Shown here in pieces: positions 17,603 to 25,308 of a stretch of 64,000 nt of DNA (position 1 is the first letter of the stretch; the number at the start of each line of letters is the position of its first letter). The stretch is from Mycolicibacterium peregrinum (GTDB taxonomy: Bacteria; Actinomycetota; Actinomycetes; Mycobacteriales; Mycobacteriaceae). Location: the NCBI RefSeq assembly GCF_002102345.1, contig NZ_LQPP01000042.1:1-64000 (forward strand), given 5' to 3'. Made by a program: the position numbers and the translations under genes. The notes beneath the pieces were generated by a model. The model was not told where the DNA came from. It did no database searches and worked only from the letters and a program-made list of their open reading frames with translations.

Positions 17603-17616
17603 TTAGGGTACCCGAA
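17603..17616. promoter_or_regulatory. Candidate metalloregulator operator upstream of mntH
   Basis: TTAGGGTACCCGAA is a 14-base palindrome with a single mismatched pair (TT-x-GGGTACCC-x-AA). It is nested in outer arms AAGTT and AACTT. It lies in the likely promoter of mntH, which suits a manganese-sensing DtxR-type repressor (MntR). The regulator identity is inferred from position. Confidence 0.5.
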
Positions 17617-17656
17617 ACTTCCCGCGATAATCAGCGGCGGGGGTCGGGCATCGCCG

Positions 17657-17887
17657 TCACCAGCCGATACCGATGCCGCCGAACCCGAATACCGGGCCGT
17701 ACCAGGGGCCGTAGTTGTTCAGGGCGGGCGGTGAGGTCACGATCGCAACGCTGCCGTTGGTCTGGCATTGCGTGGTGTTGGGCGACGTGGTGGTGCATTT
17801 CGGCGCGGCCGAGGCCGCCGGGGCCGTGAGAATCGCCAAACATGGCGCCGTCAGCAACGCCGCCAGACACCGCGAGATGTTGTTCAT
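17657..17887 (-). CDS. Small secreted Cys-pair protein A
   Basis: A 76-residue precursor with a Sec signal peptide (hydrophobic stretch CLAALLTAPCLAILTAPAAS, cut near ASAAP). The mature part is about 40 residues with two cysteines (KCTTT, then TTQCQTNGSVAI), SPPALNN and a Gly/Trp-rich end. The ATG with GGAG about 6 bases upstream is used instead of an upstream start. It is paralogous to the next gene. I do not recognise the family or its function. Confidence 0.75.
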   Translation of the reverse strand: MNNISRCLAALLTAPCLAILTAPAASAAPKCTTTSPNTTQCQTNGSVAIVTSPPALNNYGPWYGPVFGFGGIGIGW

Positions 17888-17942
17888 GACGAGCTCCGAT
17901 CGATGGAGCAAGTCTACGTCCGAACGGCGCCGTCAGCGCTGG

Positions 17943-18209
17943 TCAGAGGACAAAAAAGTCGTCATCCCAGGGGAACATCCCGTATCCGGGCTGCGGCGGA
18001 GTCGAGTCGATCTGAACGTTGCCCTCGGACGCGCACTCAGTGGTCTGTCCACCCTCGACCGAACTGCCGCCGGTCACCTCGCACTGGGGCAGCAGGCGTG
18101 GCTCGCTGGGGGCGCTGGGTTCGGCCGAGGCCAGCGGGGCCAGGGCGATCGCCGCGGAAGCACCGCCAACCATGAGACAACCGGTCAGCGTGGTGAGGCG
18201 AATCTTCAT
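17943..18209 (-). CDS. Small secreted Cys-pair protein B (paralogue of the neighbouring gene)
   Basis: An 88-residue precursor with a signal peptide ending near LASAEP. The mature part again has two cysteines (QCEVT and TTECASEGNVQI), then a SxPP and an aromatic, acidic end (WDDDFFVL). The pattern C, TTxC, GxVxI and PP aligns with the downstream gene, so the two arose by tandem duplication. The ribosome site GGAAGG is good. The function is unknown. Confidence 0.78.
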   Translation of the reverse strand: MKIRLTTLTGCLMVGGASAAIALAPLASAEPSAPSEPRLLPQCEVTGGSSVEGGQTTECASEGNVQIDSTPPQPGYGMFPWDDDFFVL

Positions 18210-18233
18210 GGCAACGGTCCTTCCAAGGTGGGT

Positions 18234-19310
18234 CTATCCGGCAGCGTACAGACCCTTACCCGTGATCAGCGGCAGATCGAGGGTGGTTCGGATACCCGGC
18301 TTGGCGTCCACCACGGCCGGGATCGCGTTGACCACCCGGGCCGCCGTGGCAACCAGACCCGCGTGGTTGTGATCGCCGTTCGGGCTGCTCAGGCACAGGT
18401 CCAGCGTGTAGGACGGTTCACCGGTCACCACGACCCGGTATGAGCCGCCCTCCTGCGCGGGCTGGGGCCAATCGGGGCACAGGTCGTCGCGCAGCCGTGT
18501 CACATGCTCCAGCACCACGGCCGCTTCGCCGTCGCGCATACCGCGCACCTCGAAACGCAATGCGGCGGTGGTCCCCTCGGGGATCCGCCCGGCCGCGATG
18601 TCGAAGTCTTCCGGCGCCGGAACCCGGGTGTGCTCCTCGGTGACCGCGTCGAGTTCGATGCCGAGACCCGCGGCCAGCTGCCGGACCACTGAACCCCAGG
18701 CCAGGGTCAGCACTCCTGGTTGCAGCAGCATCGGGGTCTCGTCGATCGGCTTGCCGAAGCCCATCACGTCGAACATCACCGCCGGGCTGTCGTAGGTCGC
18801 GTAGTCGACGATCTCCATGCACCGGATCTGCTTGATCTGCTGACAGGTACCGGCGAGGGCAAGGGGCAGAAGGTCATTGGCGAAACCGGGATCGATGCCA
18901 TTGACGAAAATGCTGGCCCCGCCGGCCTCGGCGGCGGTGGCGATGGGCTCGATCAACTCGGTCGGCAGCACCTCCCACGGGTACTGGAGAAAGACCGCGG
19001 AGCTGGCGACGATGTTGACCCCGGCCGACAGGATGCGCCGGTAGTCCTCAAGGGCCTCGGGCAGCCGGTTGTCGGCAAGCGCGGTGTAGACCACACATTC
19101 CGGCTTGTCGGCCAGGATCGCGTCGAGGTCGTCCGTAGCCAGGACGCCCGTCGAAACGTCAAGGCCGGCAAGCTCTCCGGCGTCCTTACCGGCTTTGGCC
19201 GACGAAGACACCCACACCCCGGTGAGTTCATAGTCCGGGTTGGTGACGAGCTGGGCCAGGGCATGCTTGCCGACGTTGCCGGTGCCGATCGCCGCTACGC
19301 GAATGGTCAT
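18234..19310 (-). CDS. NAD(P)-binding dihydrodipicolinate-reductase-like protein
   Basis: A 358-residue protein with an N-terminal Rossmann motif (IRVAAIGTGNVGKHALAQL) and a C-terminal domain typical of the DapB/diaminopimelate-dehydrogenase-like group found in mycobacteria (Rv0926c-like). It starts 8 bases after the SDR stop, with GGAGAG as ribosome site, so the two genes form an operon. Its substrate is unknown; lysine biosynthesis is unlikely because true DapB is much shorter. Confidence 0.82.
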   Translation of the reverse strand: MTIRVAAIGTGNVGKHALAQLVTNPDYELTGVWVSSSAKAGKDAGELAGLDVSTGVLATDDLDAILADKPECVVYTALADNRLPEALEDYRRILSAGVNIVASSAVFLQYPWEVLPTELIEPIATAAEAGGASIFVNGIDPGFANDLLPLALAGTCQQIKQIRCMEIVDYATYDSPAVMFDVMGFGKPIDETPMLLQPGVLTLAWGSVVRQLAAGLGIELDAVTEEHTRVPAPEDFDIAAGRIPEGTTAALRFEVRGMRDGEAAVVLEHVTRLRDDLCPDWPQPAQEGGSYRVVVTGEPSYTLDLCLSSPNGDHNHAGLVATAARVVNAIPAVVDAKPGIRTTLDLPLITGKGLYAAG

Positions 19311-19318
19311 TGCTCTCC

Positions 19319-20110
19319 TCAGAGGTCGGGGATGGGGAGGTCGAGGTTGGGCATGTTCAGGCCGCCGTCGACCTCGAGAATCTTGCCGGTCAGATAGCCA
19401 CCGGCGGGGGAGGACAGGTAGACCGCGGCGGCCGCGATGTCGGTCGGATCGCCGAGCCGGCGGAGCGGGGTGGCCTGCTCCATCGGCCCGCGCAGCGCGT
19501 CGTTGGAGGCGACGATGTCGAGGGCCGAGGTGAGGATCGAACCGGGCGCGATGGCGTTGACGCGGATGCGGGGGCTCAGGTCCAGCGCGGACAGTCGGGT
19601 GTAGTGCGCCAGCGCGGCCTTCGCGGTGCCGTAGGCGGCGAACCCGCGTCCGGCAAGGCGCCCCACCGTGGAGGTGATGTTGATGATGCTGCCGCCGCCC
19701 GAGTGCTCGAGCATCAGCGGAACCGCCGCACAGGTCAGTGCGTGCGCGGTCGACACATTGAAGGTGAAGGCGTCGCGCAGGTCCTTGGTGGAGGTGTTCA
19801 TCAACGGTGCCGGCATGGTGCCGCCGACGTTGTTGACGACGATGTCTAGTTTTCCGAACGCGTCCACCGCGGCGGCCGCGAGCTCGGCGGTGGCCTCGGG
19901 GTGGGCCAGGTCGGCGGCGACTACGTGGGCCCGCCGCCCGGTCGCGGCGATCTGGGCGGCAACCTCGTCGAGTTGGCTCTGCGTACGGGCCGCGATGACC
20001 ACGTCCGCACCGGCTTCCGCGAATGCCAGGGCAGTGGCTGCGCCCAATCCGCGGCCGGCTCCGGTGACGATCGCAACCTTGTCGTCGAGTCGGAATCTGT
20101 CCAGAATCAC
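19319..20110 (-). CDS. Short-chain dehydrogenase/reductase
   Basis: A 263-residue classical SDR with the cofactor motif TGAGRGLG, NNVGG, the catalytic Ser (NITSTVGR) and YGTAK, and a C-terminal GGYLTGKILEVDGG. It corresponds to Rv0927c by neighbourhood. GTG at 20110 is chosen because GGAG lies 5 bases upstream; a GTG two codons earlier overlaps that site. A KstR-type site 65 bases upstream suggests a role in sterol or lipid catabolism. Confidence 0.87.
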   Translation of the reverse strand: MILDRFRLDDKVAIVTGAGRGLGAATALAFAEAGADVVIAARTQSQLDEVAAQIAATGRRAHVVAADLAHPEATAELAAAAVDAFGKLDIVVNNVGGTMPAPLMNTSTKDLRDAFTFNVSTAHALTCAAVPLMLEHSGGGSIINITSTVGRLAGRGFAAYGTAKAALAHYTRLSALDLSPRIRVNAIAPGSILTSALDIVASNDALRGPMEQATPLRRLGDPTDIAAAAVYLSSPAGGYLTGKILEVDGGLNMPNLDLPIPDL

Positions 20111-20174
20111 GTGCACTCCAATCGCTTGCTCGGCGTCACGCTAGCAGGGGGAGCGGCCGCGCGTGAGAGGTTTC

Positions 20175-20188
20175 TGAAACACGTTCTA
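20175..20188. promoter_or_regulatory. KstR-type operator (TnnAACnnGTTnnA)
   Basis: TGAAACACGTTCTA fits the KstR consensus TnnAACnnGTTnnA exactly. The minus-strand reading shares the 13 bases ACTAGAACGTGTT with the near-perfect palindrome at 41389-41406. It lies between the SDR operon (start 20110, minus) and the hypothetical gene at 20294 (plus). Confidence 0.6.
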
Positions 20189-20293
20189 GTTGTCCCGTGG
20201 TGGGCGCCTCCGGGTCACGCGGTGTGCGCAAAGCCCTCCGCGGTGGCGCTGTCGGGCGCACAATTGAGGGGTCAGCTCAAGGTGGGAGCCGCG

Positions 20294-20770
20294 ATGACCC
20301 AGCAGCGATATGACTTCTTCGGCGACCTGTTCGCGCGGTACTTCAGCCCCGCGATCGATCGGTACCCTTCCACGGCGGGCACCCTCGTCCACCGCCTACT
20401 GGCGTGTACCGACGACGTGCAGGACCGGTTGGCCCAGGCGCGCCTCGCGGCTGCGGCATGGGGTGAGGAAGAGATGGGCCACCCCGGCCATGTGCACCCG
20501 ACGTCCGAGTTGTTCGTGTTCACCCAGTGCGGTCTGATGTACGGCGCGCGTTTCGCCGACGCCCGTCACGGCCTGTATTACCTGGCCACTCCGCACACGA
20601 TGTTCGACGCGTTCGTCGACCAGATCGAGCACACCTCGCTGCGCCAGGGCGCGGTGGTCGCCGTCGATCGCCGCTGCAGCCACGATCTCGAATCGGCCCA
20701 CCCCATGGATGCCGCGTTGCGCCGCATCCTCGATGAACACGAGGCTTTGCGCGTCGACGTGACTGTGTGA
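20294..20770 (+). CDS. Hypothetical protein, 158 residues
   Basis: The start is ATG with GGTGGGAG about 7 bases upstream. The sequence has no signal peptide or membrane segment. It contains a His-rich stretch (GHPGHVHPTSELFVFTQCG), a YYLATPHTMFDAFVDQIEH segment and a second acidic/His part (CSHDLESAHPMD). The clustered His, Glu and Cys could bind a metal, but this is inference. I do not recognise a family. It is divergent from the SDR operon across the KstR-like site. Confidence 0.75.
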   Translation: MTQQRYDFFGDLFARYFSPAIDRYPSTAGTLVHRLLACTDDVQDRLAQARLAAAAWGEEEMGHPGHVHPTSELFVFTQCGLMYGARFADARHGLYYLATPHTMFDAFVDQIEHTSLRQGAVVAVDRRCSHDLESAHPMDAALRRILDEHEALRVDVTV

Positions 20771-20923
20771 CGCCGCTTCCGGCGGGTCGATGTTAACGCC
20801 GTGTTTCAGTGGTGTTCGGTGCGTATTAACCCGTATGTGTTCGGTATGAGTCTGTCGGACAAGGGATTTCGTCGATTTACGGTTTAGCTCACCTCACCGA
20901 AACCGAAGGGCGGGCTGAACCCA

Positions 20924-21247
20924 GTGAAACGGAACTTGAAGGGCTTGTGTGTGGCCGGTGCCGCGCTATGTGGACTTGGGACGGCGTTGGCCGCGCCGGC
21001 GGCTGCCGCACCCACCGAGTCGACGGCGAGCCAAACCATCAGTGACCTCGAAAGTCAGGGCTACCGGGTGATCTTGAGCAAGGTCGGCACCAAAGCCATT
21101 GACGACTGCACGGTCAGCGCGGTGCGCCAGGGCCGCTCGGTCACCGGTCCGCAAGTGCCGGCCGGAGCGGCGAGCATCACATCGTTCAACCCGGGACAGA
21201 ATCTGCAGTACACGACGGTGTACGTGGATCTGGACTGCAGGCGCTGA
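20924..21247 (+). CDS. Small secreted protein with one disulfide (family shared with 36386-36679)
   Basis: A 107-residue precursor: a signal peptide of about 29 residues ending AAAAP, then ASQTISDLESQGYRVILSKVG, DDCTVSAVRQG and a C-terminal strand ending in Cys (VDLDC). This is a common mycobacterial exported family with a helix-strand-strand layout and two cysteines. The function is unknown. The GTG start (GTGAAACGG) is supported by the signal peptide beginning directly. A paralogue lies at 36386-36679. Confidence 0.82.
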   Translation: MKRNLKGLCVAGAALCGLGTALAAPAAAAPTESTASQTISDLESQGYRVILSKVGTKAIDDCTVSAVRQGRSVTGPQVPAGAASITSFNPGQNLQYTTVYVDLDCRR

Positions 21248-21248
21248 G

Positions 21249-22142
21249 CTATTTCTTGGTGGCAGCCTTTTTGGCCGCTGCTTTCTTGGCCGGTGCCTTC
21301 TTCGCGGCAGCTTTCTTCGCGGGCGCCTTCTTGGCGGGTTCTTTCGCGGCGCTGCCCCTGGCCTTCACGCTGGCCTCGAGTTTGGCCAGCAGGTCGGACA
21401 CATCCTCGGTCTCGTCGAGCTCGGTCGGCTGCTCTTCGACAGAAAACGCTTCTCCGCCTTCGAGTTTGGCCTGAACCAGTTCGTGCAGCTGTTCCTGATA
21501 GTCGTCGCGGAACTGGTCGGGCTTGAAGTCGTCGGTCATGGACTCCACGACCTGCCCGGCCATCTTCAACTCGGCCGGCTTGATCTCGACTTCCTTGTCC
21601 AGCACCGGGAAGTCGGGATCGCGGATCTCGTCGGGCCACAGCAGGGTGTGGATCATCATCACGTTGCGCTTGCTGAAGTCCTTGACCCGCAACGCGGCCA
21701 GCCGTGTCTTGTTGCGCAACGAGAAGTGCACGATGGCCACGCGTTCGGTCTCGGCGAGGGTCTTGGCCAACAGCACGTAGGACTTGGACGACTTGGAGTC
21801 GGGCTCCAGAAAATAGCTCTTGTCGTACATCAACGGGTCGAGCTGGTCGGCCGGGATGAACTCGACCACTTCGATCTCACGGCTGCGTTCTTCGGGCAGC
21901 GTGGCGATGTCCTCGTCGGTGATCACCACCATCTGCCCGTCGTCTGATTCGAATGCCTTGTTGATGTCTCGGAACTCGACGACCTCGCCACACACTTCGC
22001 AGACCCGCTTGTAGCGGATGCGCCCGTTGTCCTTGGCGTGGACCTGGTGGAACTTGATGTCGTGGTCCTCGGTCGCGCTGTAGACCTTGACCGGCACGTT
22101 CACCAGGCCGAAGGCGATCGAACCCTTCCAGATGGATCGCAT
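21249..22142 (-). CDS. ku: DNA end-binding protein Ku
   Basis: A 297-residue bacterial Ku: a core of about 255 residues (MRSIWKGSIAFGLVNVPVKVY, KRVCEVCGEVVEFRDI, EFIPADQLDPLMYDKSYFLEP) and a C-terminal tail of about 35 residues rich in Lys-Lys-Ala-Pro repeats. Ku binds double-strand break ends and recruits LigD in bacterial end joining. Lysine tails of this kind are known in fast-growing mycobacteria and let Ku move inward on DNA; M. tuberculosis Ku lacks one. Its partner ligD is 6 kb away at 28332. Confidence 0.96.
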   Translation of the reverse strand: MRSIWKGSIAFGLVNVPVKVYSATEDHDIKFHQVHAKDNGRIRYKRVCEVCGEVVEFRDINKAFESDDGQMVVITDEDIATLPEERSREIEVVEFIPADQLDPLMYDKSYFLEPDSKSSKSYVLLAKTLAETERVAIVHFSLRNKTRLAALRVKDFSKRNVMMIHTLLWPDEIRDPDFPVLDKEVEIKPAELKMAGQVVESMTDDFKPDQFRDDYQEQLHELVQAKLEGGEAFSVEEQPTELDETEDVSDLLAKLEASVKARGSAAKEPAKKAPAKKAAAKKAPAKKAAAKKAATKK

Positions 22143-22202
22143 TTGCCCAGTATGTCCTGATATGGCCGTCGGCGCGAAGAACCGCCAGATCGGTGCGCCG
22201 TG

Positions 22203-22838
22203 TCAGGTGCCTTTCACCAGGCGGAGGACGGAATCGGGTGTGCTGACGTCCGCGCCCACCCAGGGCGCCGGAACCGGCTCGCCGGCCACTGTGCGTAGCG
22301 GCACCACCCCGGCCCAACTGCCGAGGTCGGCGTTTGTTTCGGGGCGTGGCGGCGGCGCGTCACGGATCTTGACCGTCCAACCCTCCGGTTCGATCGGCAG
22401 CGCGATCGCGAGCGTCGCAGCAAGCTCCTTCTTCGTGCTGGACCGCACCTCGCTGCTGCGACCGGGAATCAGCGAATCACTCAGCAGGTCCAGGGCGTAC
22501 GCCGCATCGCCCGCGTCGATGGCGGTCAGGTTGCCCCGTACCACCGCCGACCGGTAGTTGGCCGTCGACTCGAAGAGTGTGTCCGCCACGACCATCCCGT
22601 CGAGAAGCGTGACGCAGAACGCGGCGGGTGCTCCGGCCGCGACATGCCGCAGCGCACCCGCGCCCGTCGAACCATGCAGGAGGATCCGGTCACCGTCGCG
22701 GGCGTAGAGCATGGGCACCGCCCATGGGAGCCCGTCCACCACCGTCGCGAGCGTGCCGACGGCCGCCGCGTCGAGCACCGAGTCGAGGGCGGCCCGGTCG
22801 GTGCGGGCAAGGTGATTTTCTCTTCTGATCTGCTTCAC
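22203..22838 (-). CDS. Pyridoxamine-5'-phosphate-oxidase-fold flavin protein
   Basis: A 211-residue PPOX-fold protein (GTLATVVDGLPWAVPMLYARDGDRILLHGSTGAG, TANYRSAVVRG). The family binds FMN, F420 or haem; the ligand here is not clear. The start is GTG. It is divergent from a PdxR/MocR regulator with only 80 bases between starts, so it is the likely target of that regulator. Such pairs suggest that the PPOX protein is linked to vitamin B6 status, but this is inference. Confidence 0.82.
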   Translation of the reverse strand: MKQIRRENHLARTDRAALDSVLDAAAVGTLATVVDGLPWAVPMLYARDGDRILLHGSTGAGALRHVAAGAPAAFCVTLLDGMVVADTLFESTANYRSAVVRGNLTAIDAGDAAYALDLLSDSLIPGRSSEVRSSTKKELAATLAIALPIEPEGWTVKIRDAPPPRPETNADLGSWAGVVPLRTVAGEPVPAPWVGADVSTPDSVLRLVKGT

Positions 22839-22882
22839 AGGACCGATTCTGCGGATATTCCGGCATGGCCAGAAGATCCAGA

Positions 22883-22911
22883 ACTGCTAGATCTATACAG
22901 ACCACTATTGT
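22883..22911. promoter_or_regulatory. Divergent promoter region with PdxR-box-like sequence
   Basis: The minus strand reads ATAGTGGTCTG, close to the actinobacterial PdxR box (AAAGTGGwTCTA as I recall it). CTAGATCTATAC adjoins it. On the plus strand TATTGT at 22906-22911 fits TAnnnT and lies seven bases before the ATG at 22919, consistent with a leaderless transcript and with autoregulation by the MocR protein. Confidence 0.4.
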
Positions 22912-22918
22912 GGCTCGC

Positions 22919-24355
22919 ATGGCGCGTCATGCTCCCGAGCTGCACTTGGCCCTGCAGCTTCCTGCCGACGACTCCCCGCTGCGACAGCGCATCGCGGCGG
23001 CCGTCATCGAGCAGATCAGGCTGGGCCGGCTCGGACCCGGCGACGCGCTGCCCTCGACCCGCAGTCTGGCTGCCGAACTCGCGGTGGCCCGCTCGTCGGT
23101 GGTCGACGCGTACGACGAGCTCGCCGCGGCCGGGTACACCACCGCCCAGCTCGGATCGGGTACGCGGATCGCTGCCGGGGCAGATGTCGCAGCCCACGCC
23201 GGTGCGGCCTCCCATGTCACATCGGGCGGTGCCATGCCTGCGGTGCGGCGTGCCCCGCAGCAACAGCCACCGGTGTGGGACCTCATGCCCGGCCACCCTG
23301 ACCCCGGCCTGATCTCGAGCACCGACTGGCGCCGCGCCTGGCGGGCCGCCGCTGTTGCGCCGATATCGTCGGCGGCCGCGGGGCCGCACGGGCATGCCGA
23401 GCTGCGCCACGCGCTGGCCGGGCATCTGCGCCGCACCCGCGGAATCGTTGCCGACCCGAGCGAGCTGGTCATCGTGCCCGGCGTGGCCTCGGCGTTGCGC
23501 ACCGTCACCGCGGCAGCCGGGCTGGCCGGGTGTGATGTCGCGTTCGAGGAGCCCGGTTACGACGAGGCGCGGCGGGTATTCGAGATGTCCGGCGCCCGAA
23601 CGCGTGCCGTGGCGGTCGACGGTGACGGTCTCGACCCGGCATCACTGCGCGATTCCGATGCGGCGGTGTATTGCACTCCGGCACATCAGTATCCGCTCGG
23701 AGCACGCCTACCGGTCCCGCGCCGCGCCCGGCTGGTGCAGTGGGCCGACCGGGCCGGCAGCCTGCTCATCGAGGACGATTACGACGGCGAGTTCCGCTAC
23801 GACGTATCCGCGTTGCCCGCATTGCGGGGCATCGACGGCGGACGCGATCGCGTGGCCTACATCGGGACGGCGTCGAAGGTGCTCACGCCCGCAGTGCGGG
23901 TGGCCTGGCTGCTGCCGCCTCCGAGGCTGCACGATGCCGTCGCCGATGCGCTGGAAGCCAGCGGTGAATCCGTCTGTACCGTAACCACTCTCGCATTGGC
24001 CCGGTTCATCGAGTCGGGTGCGCTGACTCGGCACCTCGCCAGGGCGGCGCGCACGTACTCGGCACGGCGGTCGGCGCTCGTCAATGCGCTCCGGCGGCGC
24101 TGTGCCGGCGTCCGACTGGAAGGTGTCGAGGCGGGTCTGCACCTGGTGGTGCGGCTGCCCGACGGTGCCGACGACTTCACGGTCGCCGCAACGCTGCGTG
24201 ATCGGGGTGTCACCGTGTCGCCGCTGTCAGGGTTCTTCTCGGACTCCTCGGACGTTGCCGCCGCCCACGGCCTGGTGTGCGGATACTCGCGTCTACCCGA
24301 AACCCAGGCCGACGTCGTGGCCGAGATCATCGCGGACGAGATCCGTCGGCAGTGA
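22919..24355 (+). CDS. PdxR/MocR-family regulator (GntR HTH fused to aminotransferase domain)
   Basis: A 478-residue protein. An N-terminal GntR winged helix (about residues 10-80, with LPSTRSLAAELAVARSSV) is joined to a fold-type-I aminotransferase domain. The PLP lysine is K320 (GTASKVLTP), and PAHQYPLGARL and EDDYDGEFRYD are present. These proteins sense PLP and regulate vitamin B6 or amino-acid genes. The internal ATG is used because a -10 element precedes it; an earlier in-frame start would run into the promoter. Confidence 0.9.
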   Translation: MARHAPELHLALQLPADDSPLRQRIAAAVIEQIRLGRLGPGDALPSTRSLAAELAVARSSVVDAYDELAAAGYTTAQLGSGTRIAAGADVAAHAGAASHVTSGGAMPAVRRAPQQQPPVWDLMPGHPDPGLISSTDWRRAWRAAAVAPISSAAAGPHGHAELRHALAGHLRRTRGIVADPSELVIVPGVASALRTVTAAAGLAGCDVAFEEPGYDEARRVFEMSGARTRAVAVDGDGLDPASLRDSDAAVYCTPAHQYPLGARLPVPRRARLVQWADRAGSLLIEDDYDGEFRYDVSALPALRGIDGGRDRVAYIGTASKVLTPAVRVAWLLPPPRLHDAVADALEASGESVCTVTTLALARFIESGALTRHLARAARTYSARRSALVNALRRRCAGVRLEGVEAGLHLVVRLPDGADDFTVAATLRDRGVTVSPLSGFFSDSSDVAAAHGLVCGYSRLPETQADVVAEIIADEIRRQ

Positions 24356-24361
24356 GCGCGC

Positions 24362-25285
24362 TCAGGACTGCGCTGCGGCGTCTCGCGCCGCCCGATCCGG
24401 CAGGTCGGCACCGGGCCGGGCCACCGTCAACGCCGCCGACAACGCAGCGGACCTCAGGACACCCTCGAGCGCCTCGGTACTGATCCGGGACAGGTCGCGG
24501 CGGCGGTCCGCGCCGAGCAGCCCCAACGACCACACCGCGTCGAGCAGACCCGTCATGAAGGCGTCGCCGGCCCCGACGGTGTCCACCACCTGCACCGATC
24601 GCGCCGGAACCGACACCGAACCGGCCCGGCACACGGCGAACGCGCCACGCTCGCCCGACGTCACCGTGACGATCGACGGGCCGACCTCGAGCCAGGCCCG
24701 CGCGATCTGCTCCGGGGAGTGCCGGGGGTCCAGCCACCGCAGATCTTCTTCGGACGTCTTGACGATGTCGACGCGTTCGATCAGCCGGTCGATGCGCCCC
24801 CGCGCGATGTCGTCGTCGCGGATCACATCCGGGCGGACATTCGGATCGAAGGTGAGGGTCGCCGACATCCGATAGGCATCGAGCAGTGCGGCGGTGGCGC
24901 GGCACCCCGGTTCCAGCACGGTCGCGATCGAACCGGTGTGCACCAGCAGCGGCGTCGCCACCTCGGGTGTGCCCGCCAGTTGCCAGTCGATGTCGAATTG
25001 GTAGTGGGCCGACCCTGCGGCGCTCAGCGTGGCCATTGCCGTGGGTGTCCGGCTCGCGCCCGTGCTACCCGAAACAAGTTGTACCCCGGCACTTTCCAGG
25101 TACTCGACGATGCGCTTACCGTGGTCGTCGTCGGCGATGTGGGTGAGGAAGTCGACGCCGCGGCCGAGCCGGCCGAGACCGACGGCAACGTTGAGTGGGC
25201 TGCCGCCGACGTATTCTCCGACGACGCTGCCATCCCGTTCGACGATGTCGATCAGTGCCTCGCCGATGACCAGAGCCCGGCTCAT
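24362..25285 (-). CDS. PfkB-family carbohydrate kinase (fructokinase-like)
   Basis: A 307-residue ribokinase-fold enzyme. It has GEALIDIV near the N-terminus, the glycine-rich GGSPLNVAVGLGRLG (PfkB signature 1) and VDTVGAGDAFMTGLL (signature 2 with the catalytic Asp). It phosphorylates a sugar using ATP; fructose is a common substrate of closely similar proteins, but specificity is not proven. It converges on the pdxR gene with 6 bases between stops, and is 23 bases from the cutinase stop on the same strand. Confidence 0.88.
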   Translation of the reverse strand: MSRALVIGEALIDIVERDGSVVGEYVGGSPLNVAVGLGRLGRGVDFLTHIADDDHGKRIVEYLESAGVQLVSGSTGASRTPTAMATLSAAGSAHYQFDIDWQLAGTPEVATPLLVHTGSIATVLEPGCRATAALLDAYRMSATLTFDPNVRPDVIRDDDIARGRIDRLIERVDIVKTSEEDLRWLDPRHSPEQIARAWLEVGPSIVTVTSGERGAFAVCRAGSVSVPARSVQVVDTVGAGDAFMTGLLDAVWSLGLLGADRRRDLSRISTEALEGVLRSAALSAALTVARPGADLPDRAARDAAAQS

Positions 25286-25308
25286 GGCTCCATGGTAGGT
25301 GGGTTCGG

